Source: JALYUA01 sp038229875 (GTDB lineage Bacteria > Acidobacteriota > Thermoanaerobaculia > UBA5066 > Gp7-AA6). From it: a stretch of DNA of 12,175 nt. The DNA is taken from the NCBI GenBank assembly GCA_038229875.1, contig JBBROA010000120.1:1-12175 (forward strand), read 5' to 3'. Position numbers and translations under genes: made by a program. Numbering within the stretch: position 1 is the first letter of the stretch; each line of letters begins with the position of its first letter. The notes under the pieces were generated by a model. It saw only the letters and a list, made by a program, of their open reading frames with translations, was not told where the DNA came from and searched no databases. Positions 6,223-12,175 of the stretch are shown here, piece by piece.

Positions 6223-6621
6223 ATGGTGGCGGTCGACATCCAGCACAGGGCGACAGGGCGCCGCAAGAGCGCGATGGCCCGCGTCCGGCTGGTGCCGGGC
6301 TCCGGCGCCGTGACGGTCAACAAGCGGTCGCTCGACGACTACTTCCCCAACAACGTTCTCAAGATGGTCATCAAGCAGCCGCTCCTTTCAACGGAGACGG
6401 CGGAGCGATTCGACATCCACGTCACCGTCGCCGGCGGTGGCCCCTCGGGCCAGGCGGGCGCCATTCGCCACGGGATTGCGCGCGCTCTGATCGAGTACAA
6501 CGCGGAGCTTCGCAAGAAGCTGAAAAAGGACGGGTTTCTGACCCGCGATCCGCGCATGAAGGAACGCAAGAAATACGGACAGCGCGGCGCACGTGCGCGC
6601 TTCCAGTTCAGCAAGCGGTAG
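6223..6621 (+). CDS. rpsI: Small-subunit ribosomal protein uS9 (S9)
   Basis: This 132-aa protein of the 30S head extends its C-terminal tail to the P-site tRNA. Visible signatures are ATGRRKSAMARVRLVPGSG near the N-terminus, GGGPSGQAGAIRHGIARALI in the middle, DPRMKERKKYGQRGARARFQ and the obligatory C-terminal SKR. The Shine-Dalgarno AAGGAGG (6215-6221) overlaps the rplM stop and is only one base from ATG 6223. GTG 6226, three bases on, has more normal spacing and would remove only Met1. Translation is likely coupled to rplM. Confidence 0.97.
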   Translation: MVAVDIQHRATGRRKSAMARVRLVPGSGAVTVNKRSLDDYFPNNVLKMVIKQPLLSTETAERFDIHVTVAGGGPSGQAGAIRHGIARALIEYNAELRKKLKKDGFLTRDPRMKERKKYGQRGARARFQFSKR

Positions 6622-6732
6622 AGAGAAGAGAGAAGCTTAGAGTTCAGAGTCGCGTAAAGAGTTCAGACCGGGCGTTAGAGATTCCTCTCAACTCTCCACT
6701 CTGAACTCGACATCATCCACAGGAGGTGTGAT
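6622..6732. repeat. Spacer with heptamer-type inverted repeat (GAGTTCA family)
   Basis: GAGTTCAGAGT (6640-6650) has a perfect inverted partner ACTCTGAACTC (6698-6708). Further imperfect copies of the 7-base unit GAGTTCA occur at about 6658-6666 and, inverted, at about 6687-6695. The arms enclose roughly 50 bases, so the transcript could form a long stem between rpsI and rpsB. No T-tract follows. AGGAGG at 6721-6726 is the rpsB ribosome binding site. Confidence 0.75.
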
Positions 6733-7515
6733 CTGGCATCTATTTCAATGAAGGAGCTGCTCGAGGCTGGCGTCCACTTTGGTCACCAGACCAAGCGCTG
6801 GAATCCGAAGATGAAGAAGTACATCTTCGGCAAGCGCAATGGGATTTACATCATCGACCTCCAGAAGACGCTCAAGCAGTTCAAGGAAGCCTCGAAATTC
6901 GTCACGGAGCTCGCCTCGTCCGGGAAGAACCTTCTCTTCGTCGGCACGAAACGGCAGGCCCAGGACGCGATCTATGAAGAAGCGAACCGCTGCGGCATGT
7001 TCTATGTAAACACCCGCTGGCTCGGCGGCACGCTCACCAACTTCTCGACGATCCGCAAGTCGATCCACCGACTGAAGGAGATCGAAGGCGTCCTGGCTCA
7101 GGAAGAGAACGAGAACCTGACCAAGAAGGAGCGCCTGCGGCTGGAACGCGAGAAGGAGAAGCTCGAGAAGAATCTGACCGGGATCAAGGAGATGGACGAG
7201 CTGCCGGACGCGCTCTTCGTCATTGATCCGAAGCAGGAGTACATCGCCGTCAAGGAGGCGAATATCCTGGGAATCCCGGTCGTCGCCGTCGTCGACACGA
7301 ACTGCGACCCCGACGTGATCGAGCATGTGATCCCCGGCAACGACGACGCGATCCGGGCGATCCGGCTCTTCACGTCGAAGATCGCGGACTCGGTCCTCGA
7401 AGGGCTTCACGCGCACGAGGAGCGGGCGGGCGAGCTCGAAGCCGCGGCGGCCGAGGCGCGGCCCCGCACTCCCGAGCTGTCGACGACCGCCGTCGTTTCG
7501 GACGTCGCGTCATAA
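6733..7515 (+). CDS. rpsB: Small-subunit ribosomal protein uS2 (S2), CTG start
   Basis: The protein has 260 aa from CTG 6733; the first ATG in frame is 6748 (255 aa). CTG is chosen because AGGAGG (6721-6726) is 6 bases from CTG but 21 from the ATG. The five added codons also restore the conserved S2 N-terminus, giving (M)ASISMKELLEAGVHFGHQTK. Other family features are RWNPKMKKYIFGKRNGIYII, LLFVGTKRQAQDAI, RWLGGTLTNFSTIRKSI, a charged coiled-coil hairpin (about residues 120-150) and DALFVIDPKQEYIAVKEANI followed by VVDTNCDPDVI. S2 binds the 30S subunit late and contacts S1 and the mRNA exit region. tsf follows, as in most bacteria, separated by a repeat-containing spacer. Confidence 0.96.
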   Translation: MASISMKELLEAGVHFGHQTKRWNPKMKKYIFGKRNGIYIIDLQKTLKQFKEASKFVTELASSGKNLLFVGTKRQAQDAIYEEANRCGMFYVNTRWLGGTLTNFSTIRKSIHRLKEIEGVLAQEENENLTKKERLRLEREKEKLEKNLTGIKEMDELPDALFVIDPKQEYIAVKEANILGIPVVAVVDTNCDPDVIEHVIPGNDDAIRAIRLFTSKIADSVLEGLHAHEERAGELEAAAAEARPRTPELSTTAVVSDVAS

Positions 7516-7651
7516 GCTCTCCGCTCTCAGCTTTCAGCGATCAGACAGAGGCGGGCCCGGTTCCGGGTCGTCTCTGACAGCTGATAGCTGATAGCTGATA
7601 GCTGTTTGGCGGTCATTCACTGGCACTGGCAATCAGGAACGGGATAGAACG
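7516..7651. repeat. Spacer with heptamer tandem repeat and inverted partner (GATAGCT family)
   Basis: The 7-base unit GATAGCT is tandemly repeated within 7579-7604 (AGCTGATAGCTGATAGCTGA and on). An inverted, more degenerate arm (CAGCTTTCAGCGATCAG) lies at about 7528-7544. Between the arms is a small CCCGG-TT-CCGGG palindrome. Together they could fold into a long stem in the rpsB-tsf transcript. No open reading frame of note is present. The tsf start follows at 7652. Confidence 0.8.
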
Positions 7652-8548
7652 ATGGAAATCACAAGCAAGATGGTGGCGGACCTGCGCGCGGAGACGGGCG
7701 TGGGAATGATGGAATGCAAGAAGGCGCTCGTCGAGGCCGAAGGCGACTTCGAAGAGGCGAAAAAGGTGCTCCGCAAGAAGGGGCTCGCGGCGGCGGCCAG
7801 CAAGGCCGGCCGGGCGACCTCGGAGGGCCTCGTCGTGGCACACGTCACGGGGGTGGCCGCTGTGCTCGTCGAAGTGAATTGCGAGACCGATTTCGTGGCC
7901 CGGACCGAGTCTTTCCGTGGATTCGTCGAGAAACTCGCCGACCGGATCGCCGCGCATGAAGCGTTCGGAGACACGCGCGCCGGAGAGGGAGCCGAAGCGG
8001 CGTCGCTCTCCTGGCCGACCGAGCCGACCGTCGCGGTCGCCGTCGCCCAGCTGGTCGCGACCCTGAAGGAAAACATCCAGGTGCGGCGGTTCGCGCGCCT
8101 CGTGCCGAGGGCCGGAGAGAAGTTCGCGAGCTACATTCACGGAAACGGCCGCATCGGTGTGCTGGTCGGCATCCCCGGCGGCGACGACGCGCTCGCGAAG
8201 GACGTGGCGATGCACGTGGCGGCATCGGACCCGCGTTTTGCCGGTCGCTCGGAAGTCACGCCCGGGATGATCGAGACGGAAAAAGAGATCGCGCGCGCCC
8301 AGGCCGCTTCCGCCGGCAAGCCCGCCAACGTGGTCGAGCGGATCGCGGACGGCAAGGTCGAGAAGTTCTACCAGGAGAGCGTTCTCACCGAGCAGGCGTT
8401 CGTGAAAGATCCGGACAAGACGGTCGGACAGATCGTCGTCGAGCGGGGCGGAAAAGACGCCCTGGCGCTGCGGTTCGTCCGTTTCAAGCTCGGGGAGAGT
8501 CTCGGGCGGGCATCCGCGGAGCCTGCGGCGGCGGGAGCGAGCGCGTAA
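7652..8548 (+). CDS. tsf: Translation elongation factor Ts
   Basis: This 298-aa cytoplasmic protein is the nucleotide exchange factor that releases GDP from EF-Tu. The N-terminal UBA-like domain is clear (MVADLRAETGVGMMECKKAL, residues 7-26). The signature NCETDFVARTESF (76-88) contains the TDFV loop that contacts the EF-Tu G domain. Two core subdomains follow, with VAMHVAASDPRF and KFYQESVLTEQAFVKDP, then VGQIV near the C-terminus. Length is normal for the family, with a low-complexity Ala/Ser tail. The ribosome binding site is weak. It lies downstream of rpsB after the heptamer-repeat spacer, and pyrH follows after 12 bases. Confidence 0.97.
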   Translation: MEITSKMVADLRAETGVGMMECKKALVEAEGDFEEAKKVLRKKGLAAAASKAGRATSEGLVVAHVTGVAAVLVEVNCETDFVARTESFRGFVEKLADRIAAHEAFGDTRAGEGAEAASLSWPTEPTVAVAVAQLVATLKENIQVRRFARLVPRAGEKFASYIHGNGRIGVLVGIPGGDDALAKDVAMHVAASDPRFAGRSEVTPGMIETEKEIARAQAASAGKPANVVERIADGKVEKFYQESVLTEQAFVKDPDKTVGQIVVERGGKDALALRFVRFKLGESLGRASAEPAAAGASA

Positions 8549-8560
8549 GAGCCGTCCGCC

Positions 8561-9292
8561 ATGCCCATGCCCGTCTATCGCCGGATTCTCCTGAAGCTCT
8601 CGGGAGAGGCGTTGATGGGGCAGCGGCAATTCGGGATCGATCCCGAATGCGTCGCGAGGATCGCCGACGAGATCCGGGAAGTCCACGCTCTGGGGGTCCA
8701 GATCGCGGTCGTTCTCGGCGGCGGGAACATCATCCGGGGGATTGCCGCGGCCGCGCAGGGGATCGATCGGGTCGCGGGAGACCACATGGGCCTTCTGGCC
8801 ACCGCGATCAACGGCCTCGGCATGCAGGACGCTCTCGAGAAGCGCGGATTGACGACCCGGCTGATGTCCGCCATCGAGATGCGCCAGATCGCCGAGCCGT
8901 TTCTTCGGCGCCGCGCGATGCGGCACCTCGAAAAAGGCCGCGTCGTGATGCTCGTCGGGGGAACGGGAAACCCGTTTTTCACCACCGACACGGCAGCGGC
9001 GCTGCGCGCGAATGAGATGAAGGCGGACGTCCTGCTGAAAGCCACGAAGGTGGATGGCGTCTACGATTCCGACCCGGTGAAAAATCCGAACGCGAAGTTT
9101 CTGAAGACCCTGACGTACCGGGACGCGCTCTCCGCCGGCCTCCAGGTGATGGACGCGGCGGCGATCGCGCTCTGTATGGAGAACGGGATCCCGATCAAGG
9201 TCTTCAATCTCTTCGTGCCGGGGAATATCCTTCGGGTCGTCGCCGGCGAGGACATCGGCTCACTCGTGACGGCGGAAGGAGGCGGGCGTTGA
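8561..9292 (+). CDS. pyrH: UMP kinase (uridylate kinase)
   Basis: This 243-aa amino-acid-kinase-family enzyme phosphorylates UMP to UDP with ATP in pyrimidine nucleotide synthesis; it is usually hexameric and GTP-activated. Motifs in order: RILLKLSGEALMG (ATP/phosphate lysine), VLGGGNIIRG, DHMGLLATAINGLGMQDALE (UMP site), VGGTGNPFFTTDTAAALRA, KATKVDGVYDSDP and GIPIKVFNL near the end. Two ATGs (8561 and 8567) are possible starts; neither has a strong Shine-Dalgarno, so coupling to tsf is likely. The stop overlaps the frr start (TTGA), matching the common tsf-pyrH-frr order. Confidence 0.97.
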   Translation: MPMPVYRRILLKLSGEALMGQRQFGIDPECVARIADEIREVHALGVQIAVVLGGGNIIRGIAAAAQGIDRVAGDHMGLLATAINGLGMQDALEKRGLTTRLMSAIEMRQIAEPFLRRRAMRHLEKGRVVMLVGGTGNPFFTTDTAAALRANEMKADVLLKATKVDGVYDSDPVKNPNAKFLKTLTYRDALSAGLQVMDAAAIALCMENGIPIKVFNLFVPGNILRVVAGEDIGSLVTAEGGGR

Positions 9293-9843
9293 AACAGGAA
9301 TTGAAGGACATCGAGAAGAGGATGACCGACGCCATCGCGCACCTGAAGGAGCGGTTCAAGACGCTCCGCACCGGCCGTGCGAATCTCGGCATGCTGGACG
9401 GGATCCTCGTCTCCGCTTACGGAGCGGACCTTCCGATCAACCAGGTCGCGAATCTCTCCGTTCCTGAGCCGACGCTGATCGTGGCGACACCGTGGGATCC
9501 CAAGATGGCGGTCGAAATCGAGCGGGCGGTCCGGAAATCCGAGCTCGGCCTGAACCCGCAGAACGACGGCAAGACCGTTCGCATCCCGATCCCGTCTCTG
9601 ACGGAAGACCGGCGCAAGGACCTCGCGAAGAAGGCGCACCACATGGCCGAGGAGGCCCGCGTCGAGATCCGGCGGTTTCGTCACGAGGGCAACGACCGGA
9701 TCAAGAAAATGCTCAAGGACAAGTCCATCTCGGAAGACGACGAGCGGCGGGCTCTCGACGAGTCCCAGAAGATCACGGACAAGAAGATCGCCGAAGTCGA
9801 CGACCTGCTGAAGGCCAAGGAAAAAGAGATTCTCGCCGTCTGA
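9289..9843 (+). CDS. frr: Ribosome recycling factor
   Basis: This 184-aa protein works with EF-G to split post-termination ribosomes. It starts at TTG 9289, whose last two bases begin the pyrH stop TGA (4-bp overlap). A strong AAGGAGG (9276-9282) lies 6 bases upstream inside pyrH. Family signatures are LRTGRANLGMLDGILVSAYG, LPINQVANLSVPEPTLIVAT-PWD, LGLNPQNDGKTVRIPIPSLT, EDRRKDLAKKAHHMAEEARV and a charged C-terminal helix. Length is the standard of about 185. The TTG start and overlap suggest translational coupling. Confidence 0.97.
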   Translation: MKQELKDIEKRMTDAIAHLKERFKTLRTGRANLGMLDGILVSAYGADLPINQVANLSVPEPTLIVATPWDPKMAVEIERAVRKSELGLNPQNDGKTVRIPIPSLTEDRRKDLAKKAHHMAEEARVEIRRFRHEGNDRIKKMLKDKSISEDDERRALDESQKITDKKIAEVDDLLKAKEKEILAV

Positions 9844-9857
9844 ACGGGCGGCACGTC

Positions 9858-10517
9858 ATGGCCTGGATCGCGATTGTTCCCGCCGCGGGTTCCGGCTCGC
9901 GACTGGAGCGGTCCGAGCCCAAGGCATTCATTTCTCTCGGAGGCCGGATGCTCGTCGAACGCGCTCTGGACATGCTGCGCGCGGTTCCGTTCGAGCGCAT
10001 CGTGGTTGCCGTTCCTGCCGAGAGGCTCCGAGAGATGGACTCGCTCCTTCACCCGCGCGAGCTCGCGGTGGCCGGAGGCGCGACGCGCTCGGAGTCCGTT
10101 CGGCGCGCGTTCGACGCGCTCGATCCCGCTCGGGGCGACGTCGTCTGCATCCATGACGCGGCGCGGCCGCTGGTGTCGGCGGAAGAGGCGGCGCGGGTGA
10201 TGCGCGCCGCCGTTCGCGTGGGCGCGGCGATTGCGGCCACGCCCCTGGTCGATACGATCAAGCGGGTCCGGGGCAGACACGTGGAGGCGACGATGGACCG
10301 CGAAGGGCTCTGGGCCGCGGCCACCCCCCAGGCGTTTCGGGCGGACGTTCTCCGGGCCGCCCTTGCGGGAAGCGCGGAGGCGACCGATGAAGCGGCTCTG
10401 TGCGAGGCGATCGGAGCGGCCGTCGAAGTCGTTCCCGTGTCGCGGTTCGCGTTCAAAATCACGACTCCGGAGGACCTGGAGCTCGCCGAAGCGATCGTTG
10501 CCGGGAGGCGCTCATGA
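9858..10517 (+). CDS. ispD: 2-C-methyl-D-erythritol 4-phosphate cytidylyltransferase
   Basis: This 219-aa enzyme catalyses the third MEP-pathway step, MEP + CTP to CDP-ME, for isoprenoid precursors. Motifs: the nucleotide-binding loop IVPAAGSGSRLERSEPKAFI (residues 5-24), VAGGATRSESV, VCIHDAARPLV, ATPLVDTIKRV, GLWAAATPQAF, TDEAALCE and FKITTPEDLELAE. ATG 9858 is chosen because homology begins at residue 2; the reading frame extends upstream only as an out-of-phase shadow over frr. It lies 14 bases after frr. Its stop TGA overlaps the ispF ATG (ATGA), implying coupled translation. Confidence 0.96.
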   Translation: MAWIAIVPAAGSGSRLERSEPKAFISLGGRMLVERALDMLRAVPFERIVVAVPAERLREMDSLLHPRELAVAGGATRSESVRRAFDALDPARGDVVCIHDAARPLVSAEEAARVMRAAVRVGAAIAATPLVDTIKRVRGRHVEATMDREGLWAAATPQAFRADVLRAALAGSAEATDEAALCEAIGAAVEVVPVSRFAFKITTPEDLELAEAIVAGRRS

Positions 10518-11008
10518 GCTCACGCGTCGGCATCGGGTTTGACGCCCATCCCTTCGTGGCGGGCCGCCCGCTCCGCCTGGGCGGGATCGTGATTCCGCAT
10601 CCCTTCGGCCTGAAAGGTCACTCCGACGGCGACGCGCTGCTGCACGCGATCGCGGATGCGATCCTGGGCGCGGCCGGTCTCGCGTCGCTGGGAGAGCATT
10701 TTCCGGACGACGACGCTGCGACCGAGGGGGCTGAGAGCGGCCCGCTCCTCGCCCGGGTCAGCGACGTGGCCAGGCGAAACGGCTTTTCGATCGAAAACGT
10801 CGACGCGGTCGTGGTCGGCGAGGCCCCGAGGATCTCACCGCACCGGGAATCGATGCGCGCCCGGGTCGCCGCGATCCTCGACCTCGGGGTCGAATCCGTC
10901 AACATCCGGGGCACGAGCTCCAACGGCCTCGGCTTCCCGGGCCGGGGGGAGGGGATCGCGGTCATGGCTGTGGTCCTTCTTCGCCGCGACCCGCCTGACT
11001 CCCGCTAG
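10514..11008 (+). CDS. ispF: 2-C-methyl-D-erythritol 2,4-cyclodiphosphate synthase
   Basis: This 164-aa enzyme converts CDP-ME 2-phosphate to MEcPP with release of CMP (fifth MEP step); the family is trimeric with a Zn2+ site. Seen: VGIGFDAHPF with metal ligands D10 and H12, GHSDGDALLHAIADAILGAA with the third ligand H44, LGEHFPDDD, and ISPHRESMRA. The conserved CMP-contact region normally reads TTTE or TTNE before GLGF. Here it is TSSN-GLGFPGRGEGI, so the usual acidic residue is Asn. ATG 10514 overlaps the ispD stop by 4 bases. Its stop shares one base with the rlmB GTG. The enzyme between IspD and IspF (IspE) is not in the window. Confidence 0.96.
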   Translation: MSSRVGIGFDAHPFVAGRPLRLGGIVIPHPFGLKGHSDGDALLHAIADAILGAAGLASLGEHFPDDDAATEGAESGPLLARVSDVARRNGFSIENVDAVVVGEAPRISPHRESMRARVAAILDLGVESVNIRGTSSNGLGFPGRGEGIAVMAVVLLRRDPPDSR

Positions 11009-11736
11009 TGATCCTCTCCCGGCTCCACCCGATCGTCGAGGCGGTCCGGTCCCGCCCGCGGGAAATCGAGTTCGTCCTTTTCGACTCGAACCGTCGGGAC
11101 CGGCGCATCAACGAATTGAAGGCTCTCTGCCGGCAGGAGGGGGTTCCGACCCGCTACGGCGACCACCGGGCGCTCGAGCGGCTGGCGGGCCCGGACCACC
11201 AGGGTGCGGTCGCCCGTCTGGCGGCCCGGGGATACCTGCCGGAGGAGGAGGCCCTGACGGGGCCCAGGGGGAGCCGGTTACTGTTTGTCCTGGACGAAGT
11301 GTCCGATCCCCACAACCTCGGGGCGGTGATCCGTGTGGCCGACGGGGCCGGCGCGCGTGTCGTCCTGCCGGAACGCGGGTCCGCCCCGCTCTCCGAAACG
11401 GTCGAAAGGGTCTCGGCGGGGGCACTGGAGCGGGTCCCGGTGATCCGAGTGGGGAATCTGCGGCGGTTCCTGGATGGCTTGAAAGAGGAAGGCTTCAGGG
11501 TCGTCGGTCTCGATCCGTCGGGCGAAGTCGTCTACGGAATCGACCTAACCGGGGACCTCGCCCTGGTCGTCGGAGCCGAGGGCAAGGGGCTCCGCCGGCT
11601 GGTACGGGAAGGGTGCGACCTTCTGGCAAGGCTTCCCATGAAGGGGGCTGTCGCCTCGCTGAACGTTTCGACGGCCACCGCGGCGGCGGCCTGGGAGGCG
11701 ATCCGGCAGAGAGATTTTTCTGCCGAAAAGCCTTGA
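11008..11736 (+). CDS. rlmB: 23S rRNA 2'-O-ribose methyltransferase, TrmH/SpoU family (RlmB-like)
   Basis: This 242-aa enzyme probably methylates the 2'-hydroxyl of G2251 (E. coli numbering) of 23S rRNA with S-adenosylmethionine. The N-terminal substrate-binding domain occupies about residues 1-75, including LHPIVEAVRSRPREIEFVLF and GPDHQGAVAR. The SPOUT knot follows: motif 1 DEVSDPHNLGAVIR (96-109, catalytic Arg), motif 2 LVVGAEGKGLRRLV (186-199), motif 3 LPMKGAVASLNVSTATA (209-225). GTG 11008 overlaps the ispF stop TAG by one base. No other start fits as well. Exact rRNA site is inferred; other TrmH-type paralogues modify different nucleotides. Confidence 0.9.
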   Translation: MILSRLHPIVEAVRSRPREIEFVLFDSNRRDRRINELKALCRQEGVPTRYGDHRALERLAGPDHQGAVARLAARGYLPEEEALTGPRGSRLLFVLDEVSDPHNLGAVIRVADGAGARVVLPERGSAPLSETVERVSAGALERVPVIRVGNLRRFLDGLKEEGFRVVGLDPSGEVVYGIDLTGDLALVVGAEGKGLRRLVREGCDLLARLPMKGAVASLNVSTATAAAAWEAIRQRDFSAEKP

Positions 11737-11761
11737 TCGATGGTACTTGCGCTGCTACACT
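11733..11761 (+). promoter_or_regulatory. Candidate sigma70 promoter for the tRNA genes
   Basis: TTGATC (11733-11738) and TACACT (11756-11761) are separated by 17 bp. Each matches 4 of 6 consensus bases, including TTGA and TA...T. The -35 box overlaps the last codons of rlmB. Transcription would start near 11768, about 80 bases before tRNA-Thr. Confidence 0.5.
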
Positions 11762-11848
11762 CCGCGATTCGCGCTCGTCGGGAAGGGTCCGTTCTTTGAA
11801 GGCCGGCCGGGAAGGCCAGGGGTTCTGATGGTCCCCGGAGATTCCACC

Positions 11849-11923
11849 GCCGGCGTAGCTCAACGGTAGAGCATCCGATTTGTAATCGGAAGGTTGCGGG
11901 TTCAAATCCCTTCGCCGGCTCCA
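11849..11923 (+). tRNA. tRNA-Thr (anticodon UGU)
   Basis: The 75-base cloverleaf includes an encoded CCA. Acceptor stem GCCGGCG pairs fully with CGCCGGC (11913-11919); the discriminator is U. The D arm is GTAGCTCAACGGTAGAGC. The anticodon arm TCCGA-TTTGTAA-TCGGA places TGT at 11881-11883. The T arm contains GGTTCAAATCC. The anticodon reads ACA and, by wobble, other Thr ACN codons. It is followed by tRNA-Tyr, a pairing seen upstream of tuf in many bacteria. Confidence 0.97.
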
Positions 11924-11987
11924 GGAACGGATGCGGGTTCGACGGCGCGGAAAGTCGGGGCACCGGTTTTTTGTTTCTCTCGATCTC

Positions 11988-12074
11988 GGGCAGGTGGCCG
12001 AGTGGTTAATGGCAGCAGACTGTAAATCTGCCCCGCTTCGCGGTACGGAGGTTCGAATCCTTCCCTGCCCACCA
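11988..12074 (+). tRNA. tRNA-Tyr (anticodon GUA)
   Basis: This is an 87-base class II tRNA with encoded CCA. Acceptor GGGCAGG pairs with CCTGCCC (12064-12070); the discriminator is A. The anticodon arm GCAGA-CTGTAAA-TCTGC has GTA at 12022-12024. A long variable arm (CCCGCTTCGCGG) is typical of bacterial tRNA-Tyr. The T loop GTTCGAATC is canonical. It begins 64 bases after tRNA-Thr and is probably co-transcribed with it. Confidence 0.97.
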
Positions 12075-12175
12075 ATAAACGGGAAACGGGAAACGGGAAA
12101 CGGGAAACGGTAATCGGGAAACGATGGAGGTCGCTTTGGCTCTCACTCGATTCCCGATTTCCGGTTCACGCTTCG
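12075..12175. repeat. Heptamer tandem repeat with inverted partner (GGGAAAC family)
   Basis: Four perfect GGGAAAC units (12081-12108) are followed by one degenerate unit (GGTAATC) and one more perfect unit (12116-12122). An inverted, degenerate arm (CGATTCCCGATTTCCGGTTC) begins at 12148, after 25 bases. The layout matches the spacers after rpsI and rpsB but uses a different 7-base unit. No coding sequence is apparent up to the window end. Confidence 0.85.

Noticed and set aside
7613..8926. 437-aa minus-strand frame opposite tsf and pyrH
   Set aside because: It is a shadow created by third-position GC; both plus-strand genes are unmistakable.
9492..9857. Upstream extension of the ispD frame over frr
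   Set aside because: Arg/Gly/Asp-rich nonsense sequence; IspD homology begins at ATG 9858.
11704..11726. CGGCAGA...TCTGCCG hairpin at the end of rlmB
   Set aside because: It is inside the coding sequence and is followed by AAAAG rather than a T-run, so it is not a convincing terminator.
10656..11828. 390-aa plus-strand frame over ispF and rlmB
   Set aside because: It is out of phase with both genes and Arg/Pro/Gly-rich, the typical shadow of GC-rich coding DNA.

Overview
The window is GC-rich bacterial DNA, apparently chromosomal. Its right two thirds carry a conserved translation and isoprenoid gene cluster: rplM-rpsI, rpsB-tsf-pyrH-frr, ispD-ispF-rlmB, tRNA-Thr(UGU), tRNA-Tyr(GUA). No taxonomic marker is decisive. 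The gene order, the T/P-rich DUF11 surface protein with a VPTL-type C-terminus and the heptamer-repeat spacers would suit an Acidobacteriota-like (for example Thermoanaerobaculia-like) or deltaproteobacteria-like genome. That assignment is inference.

Left part (1-3808). A secreted, probably beta-helix-type protein runs off the left edge on the minus strand. Its start (GTG at 309-311) and signal peptide are visible. Divergent from it is a GT-B fold glycosyltransferase (497-1807, start uncertain). Convergent with that is a cell-surface protein (complement 2102-3571) made of a signal peptide, a PA14-like domain, a Thr/Pro stalk, one DUF11 domain and an IPTL/VPTL-type C-terminal anchor. It ends at a textbook UUCG-loop terminator. 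These three genes suggest an envelope or exopolysaccharide neighbourhood.

Middle (3803-5590). A decayed IS481-family element (3809-4689) has imperfect terminal inverted repeats and a perfect 6-bp target duplication, CTTAGC. Its transposase is broken by an internal deletion, frameshifts and a stop. Next is a NarL/LuxR-type regulator whose receiver domain has lost all the usual phosphorylation residues. An 8-N8-8 dyad lies just upstream of its likely start.

Right part (5649-12175). A strong sigma70-like promoter and a hairpin/T-tract leader precede rplM-rpsI. rpsB appears to start at CTG. tsf, pyrH and frr follow (ribosome function, UMP phosphorylation, ribosome recycling), then ispD and ispF (MEP pathway) and rlmB (23S rRNA methylation), mostly with overlapping or very close junctions. 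A promoter at the end of rlmB probably drives the two tRNAs. Three spacers (after rpsI, after rpsB, after tRNA-Tyr) hold 7-bp tandem repeats arranged as large inverted repeats. Each uses a different heptamer but the same architecture.

I found no CRISPR array, phage module, toxin-antitoxin pair or clearly new multi-gene system. The most unusual items are the CTG start of rpsB, the heptamer hairpins, the rplM leader and the degenerate receiver regulator.
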